NCBI GenBank assembly: GCA_009921175.1
Contig: RFYP01000002.1
Location: 1 to 64,000 of the forward strand
Length of the DNA: 64,000 nt
Reading direction: 5' to 3'
Source of the DNA: Flavobacteriia bacterium
Lineage (GTDB): Bacteria; Bacteroidota; Bacteroidia; Flavobacteriales; Flavobacteriaceae
Below the pieces are notes generated by a model, which ran no database searches, was not told the origin of the DNA, and saw only the letters and a list, made by a program, of their open reading frames with translations. The translations under genes and the position numbers were made by a program. The first letter of the stretch is position 1. Every line of letters begins with the position of its first letter. Positions 1 through 7,898 of this stretch are shown piece after piece.

Positions 1-798
1 ATTAACATCCTGCACCCCGTGTTCCCAACTGCGCCATTGCCAAACCACGGAATTGGTTGAGGGATCGATTTCAATGATTTTTTCAGCAAACAAATCGGTC
101 GTACGATCAACGCCATGCGCCACCGCCTCTGCAGCCGATATACGTTCCCAAACCAAAACAATCACATTGCCGTTGGGCAAAATGCTAAAGTCGTGATGTA
201 AGAGTTCATCTTCGGTGTGTAGGGCATATTCCCAAACCAAGTTATAGGCATTGTCATAACGTCTTAAAACACCTCCATACCCACCAAAATTAAAAGGGGG
301 AAGGGTTTCGGGTTTAAACAATCCCATAACTCCACCGTCAGGAAGTAATTCGAGATCATTCCCTAAATTAAGGTCAAAACTCCACTGGCGAATCTTAGTA
401 CCGGTTTTATCGACCAAATAGGCGGCTCGGCCTCCGTTTTCAATCATAAATACTAGGTTTTCGTCCATTTTCTTGGGGGTGTATAAAATCACATTTTCGG
501 ACAGTTCTGGAATGGGTTCAAAAATAGCTTTGATATAAAAATCTACCTCGGGGGTAATGACCAGTGGATTGGCTTCGCTGGAAACGCTTCCCTCCCAACG
601 TTCAAAATAATAACCCGTTGCTGCCGTAGCCGTAATCGACAGTTCCTGACCTACGGGATAGATACCGGATTCGATGTTCATGCTTCCCTCGCCAACCTGA
701 TCTAACGTCAAAAAAATATCCGTGATGGGGGCTGGTGCATCTTTTTTACAGCTTATGACAAAAAGTAAACTGAAAAGCAGTAGTATTGATTTTTTCAT
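1..798 (-). CDS. Surface lipoprotein with InlB-like repeat and arylsulfotransferase-like domain (3' end outside window)
   Basis: This gene is not in the ORF track because its stop lies beyond base 1; I translated it by hand from an ATG at 798. A short hydrophobic signal ends in a lipobox (VISC) followed by KKD, so it is an outer-membrane-directed lipoprotein. Residues about 25-85 resemble the divergent InlB B-repeat (GYYFERWEGS type). The rest has the repeated tryptophan, glycine and LPNGN/HHDF pattern of arylsulfotransferase-like beta-propellers, such as LELLPDGG, HHDFSILPNGN and VVWQWRSWEH. In that family a histidine accepts the sulfuryl group, but homologues in this phylum are poorly characterised and the catalytic part may be off the window. 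At least 266 residues are present. Substrate unknown. Confidence 0.7.
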   Translation of the reverse strand, partial: MKKSILLLFSLLFVISCKKDAPAPITDIFLTLDQVGEGSMNIESGIYPVGQELSITATAATGYYFERWEGSVSSEANPLVITPEVDFYIKAIFEPIPELSENVILYTPKKMDENLVFMIENGGRAAYLVDKTGTKIRQWSFDLNLGNDLELLPDGGVMGLFKPETLPPFNFGGYGGVLRRYDNAYNLVWEYALHTEDELLHHDFSILPNGNVIVLVWERISAAEAVAHGVDRTTDLFAEKIIEIDPSTNSVVWQWRSWEHGVQDVN

Positions 799-923
799 AG
801 AAAATAATATAGTTCAGCGTGTTTTTACTAAGAAAGCACTAAAATACTGTAGAAATGGCAGACCACACAAAAAACGGTTTAATATTTCAGGACATTTACT
901 ATGCAAAAGCCTAGATAATCTTG

Positions 924-931
924 TATTTTTG
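924..931 (+). promoter_or_regulatory. Candidate -7 element of the rlmB promoter
   Basis: TATTTTTG matches the Bacteroidetes -7 consensus TAnnTTTG, 17 bases before the rlmB ATG. I see no TTG at the usual -33 distance, so only half of the promoter is recognisable. Confidence 0.5.
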
Positions 932-948
932 ACCTGTCAATTTTTCCT

Positions 949-1683
949 ATGGAAGCCATAACCATTTACGGTATTCACGCCATTTTAGAAGCGATTAATC
1001 ACGACAAACCCATCGAAAAGGTCTGGTTATTGAAAGGGGTAAAAAATCCCCAATTTGACCGACTGCTTAACGTCTTACAGGACCAGCATATTTCAATCAG
1101 TTTTGTCCCCGAAGAGCGACTGCAACGCTTTGAGGCCAAAAACCACCAAGGGGCAGTTGCACGGATAGCCCCGGTAAAGACCCATGCGCTTGAACCCCTT
1201 ATAGAACAAGTACTTACCCAGACCACTTCCCCACTGTTTGTATTGTTGGACGGCATTACCGATGCCCGAAATTTTGGGGCCATCCTCCGGTCTGCTGCCG
1301 CAACGGGGGTCCATGGTGTGATCATTCCCCAAAGTGGCAGTGCCCCGATCAATGGGGATGCTATTAAAACTTCGGCAGGAGCCTTGTTTAAAGTCCCCAT
1401 CGCCCGTGTAGCGCACCTTAAAGATGCGATTATGTTGCTGCACGCCTATGACATCAAAACCGTAGGCATCACCGAAAAAGCCGAAAAGCTCGTTTACCAA
1501 GAAGATTTTTCCGGAGCACTCGCCCTAGTCATGGGTGCCGAAGACAAGGGCATCTCCAAAGGAGTTTACGCATTATTACAACAGCAAACCAAACTACCTA
1601 TGGTCGCTGATATGGACTCACTCAATGTTTCGGTGGCCTGTGCGGTTAGCCTCTATGAGGTTGTCCGTCAACGCTTGGGCTAG
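949..1683 (+). CDS. rlmB: 23S rRNA (guanosine-2'-O)-methyltransferase RlmB, SpoU/TrmH family
   Basis: RlmB transfers a methyl group from SAM to the 2'-OH of G2251 in the peptidyl-transferase loop of 23S rRNA. The 244 residues show an N-terminal substrate-binding domain opening YGIHAILEA, then the SPOUT knot domain with DARNFGAILRSAAA (motif 1), VMGAEDKGIS (motif 2) and LNVSVACAVSLYE (motif 3). Length is normal. The ATG at 949 fits the family N-terminus and lies just behind a TAnnTTTG element. rarA follows after 26 bases and is probably cotranscribed. A second, more divergent SpoU paralogue is at 7131-7862. The exact target guanosine is taken from the family. Confidence 0.9.
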   Translation: MEAITIYGIHAILEAINHDKPIEKVWLLKGVKNPQFDRLLNVLQDQHISISFVPEERLQRFEAKNHQGAVARIAPVKTHALEPLIEQVLTQTTSPLFVLLDGITDARNFGAILRSAAATGVHGVIIPQSGSAPINGDAIKTSAGALFKVPIARVAHLKDAIMLLHAYDIKTVGITEKAEKLVYQEDFSGALALVMGAEDKGISKGVYALLQQQTKLPMVADMDSLNVSVACAVSLYEVVRQRLG

Positions 1684-1709
1684 TCAGCTTGTTTTAGTAC
1701 TTTTAAACG

Positions 1710-2759
1710 ATGGAAACTACCCCTCTTGCTGCACGTGTGCGTCCTGAAAGCTTGGACGAATATATCGGTCAGGAACATCTGGTAGGGCACAAAGGTAGCC
1801 TGCGCAAGGTACTCGATTTGGGGCAGTTGCATTCCATGATTCTTTGGGGACCTCCGGGGACCGGAAAAACGACCCTGGCTCATTTATTGGCCAAGGTGCA
1901 GCAACGCCCTTTTTATGAACTTTCGGCCATCCATGCCGGGGTCAAAGAAGTACGCGAGGTCATTGAAAAAGCGAAAAATGCCCTAAAAAAAGACCGTTAC
2001 CTCCAAGAACTTGATATTCGGCTGGAAGAAGTCGAAGCGATACTTCAGCTTTCGGGAGGAGATGCCCGTAAATTACTCTCCATTCTCGAATTGGTCGTGC
2101 AGAGCATGAGCAGCGAAAAAGTCATTCGATTGACCAATGCCCGTGTACAAGAATTGATCGAAACCAATCGGGTGCTTTTTGACAAAAACGGCGAATTTCA
2201 TTACGATATCATTTCGGCTTTTATAAAATCCCTACGGGGGAGTGACCCCCATGCGGCCGTCTACTGGCTTGCACGAATGTTAAACGCCGGGGAAGACATC
2301 AAATTTATCGCCCGCAGGATGTTGATTTTGGCCAGTGAAGATATCGGAAATGCCAATCCCAATGCCTTGTTGATGGCCAAAACTACCTTTGATGCCGTGG
2401 CCATTGTGGGGATGCCCGAGGCCCGCATTATTTTAAGTCAGTGCGCGACCTATCTTGCCAGTTCACCCAAAAGCAACGCCGCTTATCTAGCCATTAACAA
2501 AGCACAAGCAACCGTTGACAAAACGGGAAATTTATCCGTGCCCTTACACCTGCGTAACGCACCTACAGCCTTGATGAAAGAGTTGGATTATGGTAAAAAC
2601 TATCTTTATCCCCACGATTACCCCAACCACAGTGTAGCGCAAGAATATATGCCCGACGAACTGCAGGGAACCCCTTTTTACATACCGGCTTCAAATCCTG
2701 CAGAACTGCGTTTACGTGACTACCTTAAAAATATTTGGGGGGATAAATATCCGCTTTAA
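1710..2759 (+). CDS. rarA: Replication-associated recombination protein RarA/MgsA, missing the ATPase core
   Basis: RarA is a clamp-loader-like AAA+ ATPase acting at stalled replication forks. The N-terminus (AARVRPESLDEYIGQEHLVG), Walker A (GPPGTGKT, residues 47-54), the FYELSAI motif and the whole C-terminal half from LSGGDARKLL onward are intact. At residues 88-92 the chain jumps from REVIEKAKN straight to ALKKDRYLQ. Homologues carry about 76 more residues here, containing Walker B (DEIHRF), sensor 1 (GATTENPSF) and the arginine finger (SRC). The gap preserves the frame, and the protein is 349 residues against roughly 425 normally. It can probably bind but not hydrolyse ATP. It may be a real deletion or an assembly error. 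Its stop overlaps the trkH stop in TTAA. Confidence 0.85.
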   Translation: METTPLAARVRPESLDEYIGQEHLVGHKGSLRKVLDLGQLHSMILWGPPGTGKTTLAHLLAKVQQRPFYELSAIHAGVKEVREVIEKAKNALKKDRYLQELDIRLEEVEAILQLSGGDARKLLSILELVVQSMSSEKVIRLTNARVQELIETNRVLFDKNGEFHYDIISAFIKSLRGSDPHAAVYWLARMLNAGEDIKFIARRMLILASEDIGNANPNALLMAKTTFDAVAIVGMPEARIILSQCATYLASSPKSNAAYLAINKAQATVDKTGNLSVPLHLRNAPTALMKELDYGKNYLYPHDYPNHSVAQEYMPDELQGTPFYIPASNPAELRLRDYLKNIWGDKYPL

Positions 2760-4255
2760 CGACGTAGCCAAAAGAAAGGAGTAAACAAAATCAGAACCGT
2801 AAACAGCTCCAAACGACCCAACAACATCAAAAACGAAGACCACCACAACCCAATGGTGGGCATAGCGGTATAGGTCTGATCCGGGCCAAAACTCCCCAAA
2901 GCCGGACCCACATTACCCAAGGTCGCTGCAGCCACTCCCAGGGCTGACTGAAAGTCTAGACCCATTAAGGCAAAACCCAACGACCCGAGGATAAAGGAAA
3001 GCATATAGAGGATAAAAAATCCGAGAATATTGTAAACAATCCCCTCGTTGACGATTTTTTTATTGTAGCGGGTTTGCAAGATGGCATTGGGATGCAAGGC
3101 ACGCTTAAATTCCAAAAAGCCATTTTTTATCATCAATAGATGCCGTACAATTTTAACACCTCCCGCAGTCGAACCTGCAGAACCCCCCAAAAACATCAAA
3201 CCAAACATTATCAGCGTGAGTAGGGGAAAAATACTCACCATATCGGCTGTCGCAAAACCCGTTGTGGTGATGATGGCCACCACCTGAAACAAAGTATGCC
3301 GAAAAGTACTTTCTATAGGACCTAATACCTGTGGATACGTAAAACCCCTGCCTAAAGAAAGGTCAGCAAAAAGGATAATCGAAGCAGTAATCAGTGTAAA
3401 AGCAGCGATAAATCCCAAATAGGTTTTAAATTCTTGGTCTTTGAGTATGGATTGCACCTTTCCGGTAAACGCAAAATAGCTCAACACAAAATTGGTCCCA
3501 GCTATAACCATAAAAAAGATGATGATATACTGCACCAAAGGGGTGTCGTTCCAATAGGCCACACTAGCGTTTTTGGTCGAAAATCCACCGGTTGACAAGG
3601 TACTCATCGCATGGTTTACCGCATCAAACAGAGACATCCCTGCCAAATGAAGGAGCAAGGTCTCGGCAATGGTATAGCCAAAATATATCAGCCATAAGCG
3701 TTTGGCCGTATCGGTAATTCGTGGGTGTAGCTTGTCACTATTGGGCCCGGGAGCCTCAGCACTAAACAACTGCATCCCTCCGATACCCAACAACGGCAAT
3801 ACGGCGATGGCCAAAACAATAATTCCCATCCCCCCAATCCAATGGGTCATGCTTCGCCAAAAAAGAATGCTTTGGGGCAATGCCTCTAAGTCTTGAATGA
3901 CCGATGCCCCGGTGGTGGTATATCCGGATAATGTTTCAAAAAAGGCGGCAGAAACCGAAGGCAAGGTTTGGGTAATTAAAAAGGGTAACATACCCGTTAA
4001 GGTCATGGCTATCCAGCCAAAAACCACGATAAAATAACCCTCTCTTTTTTGGATTTGCGGGGCTTCTTCGGTACGGGTCAGCAACATGGCCGTTCCTCCT
4101 AGGCCCAAAACCAAAAAGGCCGATAAGGTCATCGGATACAGCGCACCGTCGCGGGTCAGCATGCTCACCAACACGGCAAACAACATCAACCCGCCGTTGA
4201 ACACAAGCAAAACGCCCAACAATTGCCCGATTACCTTAAAGTTTAATTTGTTCAT
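2756..4255 (-). CDS. trkH: Trk-type potassium uptake channel subunit TrkH
   Basis: Inner-membrane K+ translocating subunit of the Trk system, 499 residues with about ten hydrophobic segments. Four pore-loop signatures can be seen in order: SGYTTTGAS, STGGFSTKN, TTTGFATAD and LGNVGPALG; their conserved glycines form the selectivity filter in this family. The start MNKLNFKVIGQLLG fits Bacteroidota TrkH proteins. The gene follows trkA by 9 bases in the same direction, so both are one operon and TrkA is its nucleotide-sensing cytoplasmic partner. The 3' end overlaps that of rarA by 4 bases. Confidence 0.95.
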   Translation of the reverse strand: MNKLNFKVIGQLLGVLLVFNGGLMLFAVLVSMLTRDGALYPMTLSAFLVLGLGGTAMLLTRTEEAPQIQKREGYFIVVFGWIAMTLTGMLPFLITQTLPSVSAAFFETLSGYTTTGASVIQDLEALPQSILFWRSMTHWIGGMGIIVLAIAVLPLLGIGGMQLFSAEAPGPNSDKLHPRITDTAKRLWLIYFGYTIAETLLLHLAGMSLFDAVNHAMSTLSTGGFSTKNASVAYWNDTPLVQYIIIFFMVIAGTNFVLSYFAFTGKVQSILKDQEFKTYLGFIAAFTLITASIILFADLSLGRGFTYPQVLGPIESTFRHTLFQVVAIITTTGFATADMVSIFPLLTLIMFGLMFLGGSAGSTAGGVKIVRHLLMIKNGFLEFKRALHPNAILQTRYNKKIVNEGIVYNILGFFILYMLSFILGSLGFALMGLDFQSALGVAAATLGNVGPALGSFGPDQTYTAMPTIGLWWSSFLMLLGRLELFTVLILFTPFFWLRR

Positions 4256-4264
4256 CTTGCAAGA

Positions 4265-5614
4265 CTAAAGAAACAAGCTCTCTATACGTTTGATCGATCG
4301 CGGTAGACAACAAACCACCACCCGATCACCGGCCACAATTTGGTAATCACCCAAAACGATTCTTCCTTTTCCAGCTTTGATCACCCCACCAATCGTTGCG
4401 GTTCGTGGAAAATCAATATCCCGAATTTTCAGTCCATTGACTTTTGAAGACTCATGCACCTGGAACTCCAAAATCTCCACATTTAAGTTGTTTAGGGTAG
4501 TCATGTCCAATACATCTCCACGGCGGATATAACGGAAAATCGTGTTGGCTGTGAGGAGTTTTTTATTGATCAATGTATCGATACCGATGGATTGAGAGAG
4601 TTGGAAATAATCCATGTTTTCGACCAGTGCTATGGTTCGTTTCACCGCCTTAGACTTGGCCATGAGGCAAGACATGATATTGGTTTCCGAATTTTCGGTG
4701 ACCGAGATAAAGGCATCCATCGATTCGATATTTTCTTCTTCCAGTAGTTCGGCGCTTCGGCCGTCACCATGAATGACCAATATGTTTGGAAGCTCTTCGA
4801 CCAAATCGTAGGCCCGTTGTTTGTTTTGCTCAACCAGCGTCACATTGAATTTTTTTTCACTCAGTTCACGTGCGGTTGACATCCCAATTTTCCCCCCTCC
4901 CAAAATCAATACATCTTTGATGGGTGTTTTGGTCTTACCGGCCAATTTGTATATTTCTTCGACACCGGCTTTGAGTGTAATAAAAAACACATGATCATCG
5001 GCCTCAAAAACCGTGTCTCCACGAGGTATAATCGAGTACTGTGTCCCTTTGCGTTGTAGGGCGATGGGCATAAAATGTAAATCGGGGAAAAAGGCAGCCG
5101 CCTCTTTGACAGAACGACCAACAAAAGGGACATTGGGACCCAAAGTAGTCCCGATAAGCGTAAGCTCACCCTCTTCAAATTCGTAGGTATTGCTAAAGGC
5201 CGACTGGTCCAACAACTGCTGAATTTCAGTCGCGGCCAAGGCCTCGGGAGAAATTAGTTCATCCACCCCCAATTTTTCGAAATCTATACAACAATCTTCT
5301 TTGATGTATTCGATGGTCGAAATACGGGCAATGGTCCGTTTACAACCCAATTGTTTAGCCAAACTACAAATCATGATGTTAGTCGATTCTTCAGAGGTCA
5401 CGGCTATAAAAAGGTCCGAAGTCGAAACGTTGGCCTCTTTGATCAACTGCAAGGAACCGGCATTTCCACGCAGGGTTTTGATGTCCAAATGGCTTTCTGC
5501 ATAGTTAAGCCGTTCTTTGTCGATATCGATCAAGGTGATGTCTAAGGACTCAAACGATAAGAGTTTGGCCAAATGAAAGCCAACTTCTCCTGCACCGGCG
5601 ATAATTATTTTCAT
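4265..5614 (-). CDS. trkA: Trk system regulatory subunit TrkA, two RCK domains
   Basis: Cytoplasmic NAD(H)/nucleotide-binding gating subunit of the Trk potassium system, 449 residues. Two RCK (KTN) Rossmann domains begin with IIAGAGEVGFHLAK at the N-terminus and VLILGGGKIGMSTA near residue 233, each followed by a TrkA-C domain. The tandem arrangement is typical of full-length TrkA. The track extends to an upstream GTG at 5653, but the family starts at MKIIIAGAGEVG, so I use the ATG at 5614; a TATATTTG element lies 22 bases before it. It is the first gene of a trkA-trkH operon, divergent from ubiE. Confidence 0.95.
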   Translation of the reverse strand: MKIIIAGAGEVGFHLAKLLSFESLDITLIDIDKERLNYAESHLDIKTLRGNAGSLQLIKEANVSTSDLFIAVTSEESTNIMICSLAKQLGCKRTIARISTIEYIKEDCCIDFEKLGVDELISPEALAATEIQQLLDQSAFSNTYEFEEGELTLIGTTLGPNVPFVGRSVKEAAAFFPDLHFMPIALQRKGTQYSIIPRGDTVFEADDHVFFITLKAGVEEIYKLAGKTKTPIKDVLILGGGKIGMSTARELSEKKFNVTLVEQNKQRAYDLVEELPNILVIHGDGRSAELLEEENIESMDAFISVTENSETNIMSCLMAKSKAVKRTIALVENMDYFQLSQSIGIDTLINKKLLTANTIFRYIRRGDVLDMTTLNNLNVEILEFQVHESSKVNGLKIRDIDFPRTATIGGVIKAGKGRIVLGDYQIVAGDRVVVCCLPRSIKRIESLFL

Positions 5615-5636
5615 TGAATAGCTAGAAAATACGGGA

Positions 5637-5668
5637 CAAATATACAAAAACACAACCTCCTGCTACAA
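5637..5668 (-). promoter_or_regulatory. trkA promoter
   Basis: Read on the minus strand: TTG (5666-5668), 21 bases, TATATTTG (5637-5644). This fits the Bacteroidetes TTG-N17-23-TAnnTTTG form. It lies back to back with the ubiE -7 element only 6 bases away. Confidence 0.55.
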
Positions 5669-5674
5669 ATCCTT

Positions 5675-5682
5675 TATATTTG
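5675..5682 (+). promoter_or_regulatory. -7 element of ubiE, predicting a leaderless transcript
   Basis: TATATTTG matches TAnnTTTG and ends only 6 bases before the ubiE ATG. Transcription in this phylum starts a few bases after the final G, so the mRNA should begin at or next to the start codon. No TTG is visible at -33. Confidence 0.55.
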
Positions 5683-5688
5683 CATGCT

Positions 5689-6420
5689 ATGAAAAAAGAG
5701 ATTCGCCCGTATAAAAATCAAACCAACTCCAAAAAAGATCAAATCATCACCATGTTTGATGCGATTTCTAAGGAGTATGATTTCCTAAACCGGGTTATTT
5801 CATTGGGCATCGACCTCCGCTGGCGCAAACGCCTGGTCCAAAAAGTAGCTGCCCTTCAACCCGACCGCGTCTTAGACATCGCCACAGGTACAGGCGACTT
5901 GGCCGTGGCCCTGACCGCTACCTCTGCCCGTCAAATTGTGGGACTCGACATATCGCCCGGTATGCTGGCCATTGGACAAGAAAAAGTTCGGGCCAAAGGA
6001 CTGGATCAAAGAATCAGTATGGAGCTGGGTGACAGTGAAAATCTCGCTTATGCAGACCATAGCTTTGATGCCGTAACCGTCGCGTTTGGGGTGCGAAACT
6101 TTGAAAACCTTGAAAAAGGGCTCTCCGAAATTTTTCGGGTACTCAAACCCGGTGGGCAACTCGCCATCCTCGAAACTTCCGTCCCTACCCAATTTCCCTT
6201 TAAGCAAGGCTATCGAATCTATGCTGGCTTCCTCATGCCTATGATCGGCAAACTGTTTTCAAAAGACAAAGCCGCCTACGGTTATTTGTCCGATTCGGCC
6301 GCACAATTTCCCTTTGGTCAGGCCTTCAACAATATTTTACAAAATATTGGGTTTATAGATTTAGTAGCCGACCCACAAACCTTAGGGGTAGCTACCCTCT
6401 ACAGTGCCAAGAAACCCTAA
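5689..6420 (+). CDS. ubiE: Demethylmenaquinone methyltransferase UbiE/MenG
   Basis: SAM-dependent C-methylation of demethylmenaquinone, the last step of menaquinone synthesis; flavobacteria respire with menaquinone, so MenG activity is the likely role. Class I methyltransferase fold with motif I VLDIATGTGDLAV, GLDISPGML, VTVAFGVRNFENLEKGL and RVLKPGGQLAILE, all family signatures. The track starts at a TTG that is part of the promoter (TATATTTG); the ATG at 5689 is chosen, giving 243 residues. porT follows immediately, a gene pair conserved in flavobacteria. Confidence 0.93.
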   Translation: MKKEIRPYKNQTNSKKDQIITMFDAISKEYDFLNRVISLGIDLRWRKRLVQKVAALQPDRVLDIATGTGDLAVALTATSARQIVGLDISPGMLAIGQEKVRAKGLDQRISMELGDSENLAYADHSFDAVTVAFGVRNFENLEKGLSEIFRVLKPGGQLAILETSVPTQFPFKQGYRIYAGFLMPMIGKLFSKDKAAYGYLSDSAAQFPFGQAFNNILQNIGFIDLVADPQTLGVATLYSAKKP

Positions 6421-6421
6421 C

Positions 6422-7144
6422 TTGAAATATTACTGCCTCCTCGGGGTGTTTTTACTCAGCAGTGTGCTCTATGGACAGTACCCAACGGTTCGGGAACGCA
6501 TCATCAACTTGCCTAATTTTGATGAAAGAACGGTGCATTACGGTTATTTTATCGGCCTTAATCAATACGATTTTAGAATCGATTATGTCGCAGACTACTA
6601 CAAGATCTATGGATATGAAGATATCGAGGTATTGCCCAAAAAAGGATTTAACATCGGAATGATCGGTGACCTGCGAATCAATCAATTCGTGAGTCTACGC
6701 CTTGAGCCGGGTCTCTATTATAGCCAACGCGAACTATTTTACCCCGAACTTCCGGAATTTGACACCGAACAAGACCGCCTGCGTGAATTAAAATCTACCT
6801 ATATCCACCTGCCCTTTTATGTGAAATTCAATGCCAAGCGCATCAATAATTTTAGGCCTTTTTTGCTTTTTGGTATTTCGACCGATTTTAACCTCTCCAG
6901 CAATTTTAAAAACATCGACGACAACACCACCGGGGTATTTAGAACCATAACGCAATCCCTCAACTATGAAATTGGATTAGGCTTTGAATTTTACTTATTC
7001 TACTTCAAATTCAGCCCCTCAATTCGCGGTATATTTTCGTTTGAAAACGAACTAGTGCCCGACAACGACCCTAACAGCCCCTGGACCCGTCATATCAGCA
7101 ATATGTTTAGCCGTGGGGTGGCTATCAACATCACGTTTGAATAG
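6422..7144 (+). CDS. porT: Type IX secretion/gliding outer-membrane protein PorT
   Basis: PorT (called SprT in Flavobacterium johnsoniae) is an outer-membrane beta-barrel protein needed for assembly of the type IX secretion system. The chain begins with a signal peptide (YYCLLGVFLLSSVLYGQ), followed by a short barrel of the OMP_b-brl type with GYFIGLNQYDFRI and LRLEPGLYYSQREL, ending in an aromatic strand. There is no ATG before the signal peptide. TTG at 6422, one base after the ubiE stop, gives MKYYCLLG; GTG at 6404 (track start) would add six residues. Position directly after ubiE supports the call. The 3' end overlaps the convergent SpoU gene by 14 bases. Confidence 0.85.
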   Translation: MKYYCLLGVFLLSSVLYGQYPTVRERIINLPNFDERTVHYGYFIGLNQYDFRIDYVADYYKIYGYEDIEVLPKKGFNIGMIGDLRINQFVSLRLEPGLYYSQRELFYPELPEFDTEQDRLRELKSTYIHLPFYVKFNAKRINNFRPFLLFGISTDFNLSSNFKNIDDNTTGVFRTITQSLNYEIGLGFEFYLFYFKFSPSIRGIFSFENELVPDNDPNSPWTRHISNMFSRGVAINITFE

Positions 7145-7862
7145 TCCCGATCCATTGCCGCTGTGCCTCGGCCAGGACTACTGCAGCAGCCACGGCAACA
7201 TTAAGGCTTTCGGCTCCTGAAGTGGCCGCGGCCGGAATGGTAATTTCTTCAGTAATCAATCTGCTCAGGGAGGGGTCTATGCCGTGGGATTCACTCCCAA
7301 AAATAAATGAACAGGGTTGCTTTAGGGGTTCGGCATACAACGACTTTCCGCCCAAGACTGCGCCATAAACAGGTAGTCGATGCGCTTTTAGATAGGCATC
7401 TAAAGCCGTGTAGTGACACTGAACCCGAGCCAATGAACCCATGGAGGCCTGAACGACCTTGGGGTTAAAACAGTCCACTGTTGTCGGGCTACAGATAAGG
7501 GAAGAATACCCAAACCAATCGGCTAAACGTATCAGGGTGCCTAAATTTCCGGGATCCGAGATACCGTCCAAAATCAACGCGGCTTGTTGCGTATCCCAGG
7601 TGGGCAAAATGGGCAAGACAAAAATACCCAAAGCAGGACTGGGATTGGCAAAATGGGTTATCCGTTCCATCTGTGCATTGGTGATTTGAGTTGCCGGAAA
7701 AGGGCAATCATCGCGTGTGGTGAATAGTGCATGGACTTTCCAACCTGTTTCATAAAATTCCTGCACCCCTTTAAGCCCCTCTACCACAAAAAGCCCTTGT
7801 TGGAGTCGGTGCTTTTTATGTTTAAGCTGTTGGATTTGTTTCTGTTGATTTTTGCTTACCAT
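7131..7862 (-). CDS. SpoU/TrmH-family RNA 2'-O-methyltransferase
   Basis: SPOUT-class RNA ribose methyltransferase of 243 residues. The N-terminus MVSKNQQKQIQQLKHKKHR and VVEGLKGVQEF form the substrate-binding part. The knot domain shows SDPGNLGTLIRLADW (motif 1), IFGSESHGI (motif 2) and SLNVAVAAAVVLAEA (motif 3). It differs from rlmB at 949-1683, and its RNA target cannot be told from sequence. The start is ATG at 7862. It is divergent from tamL, whose promoter lies within or beside its first codons, and its 3' end runs 14 bases into porT. Confidence 0.85.
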   Translation of the reverse strand: MVSKNQQKQIQQLKHKKHRLQQGLFVVEGLKGVQEFYETGWKVHALFTTRDDCPFPATQITNAQMERITHFANPSPALGIFVLPILPTWDTQQAALILDGISDPGNLGTLIRLADWFGYSSLICSPTTVDCFNPKVVQASMGSLARVQCHYTALDAYLKAHRLPVYGAVLGGKSLYAEPLKQPCSFIFGSESHGIDPSLSRLITEEITIPAAATSGAESLNVAVAAAVVLAEAQRQWIGTIQT

Positions 7863-7880
7863 CCAAATGATGTATTTTTG
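7852..7880 (+). promoter_or_regulatory. tamL promoter
   Basis: TTG (7852-7854), 18 bases, TATTTTTG (7873-7880) is a good Bacteroidetes promoter. Its expected transcription start near 7886 rules out the long upstream ORF extension and points to the TTG start at 7899. Confidence 0.6.
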
Positions 7881-7898
7881 GTATTAATTCTTATTAAT

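Noticed and set aside
722-961. 79-residue ORF upstream of rlmB
   Set aside because: Covers the start of the minus-strand lipoprotein and the rlmB promoter; no recognisable features.
7731-7898. N-terminal extension of tamL in the ORF track
   Set aside because: It lies inside the divergent SpoU gene and upstream of the tamL promoter; the lipoprotein signal starts after the TTG at 7899.
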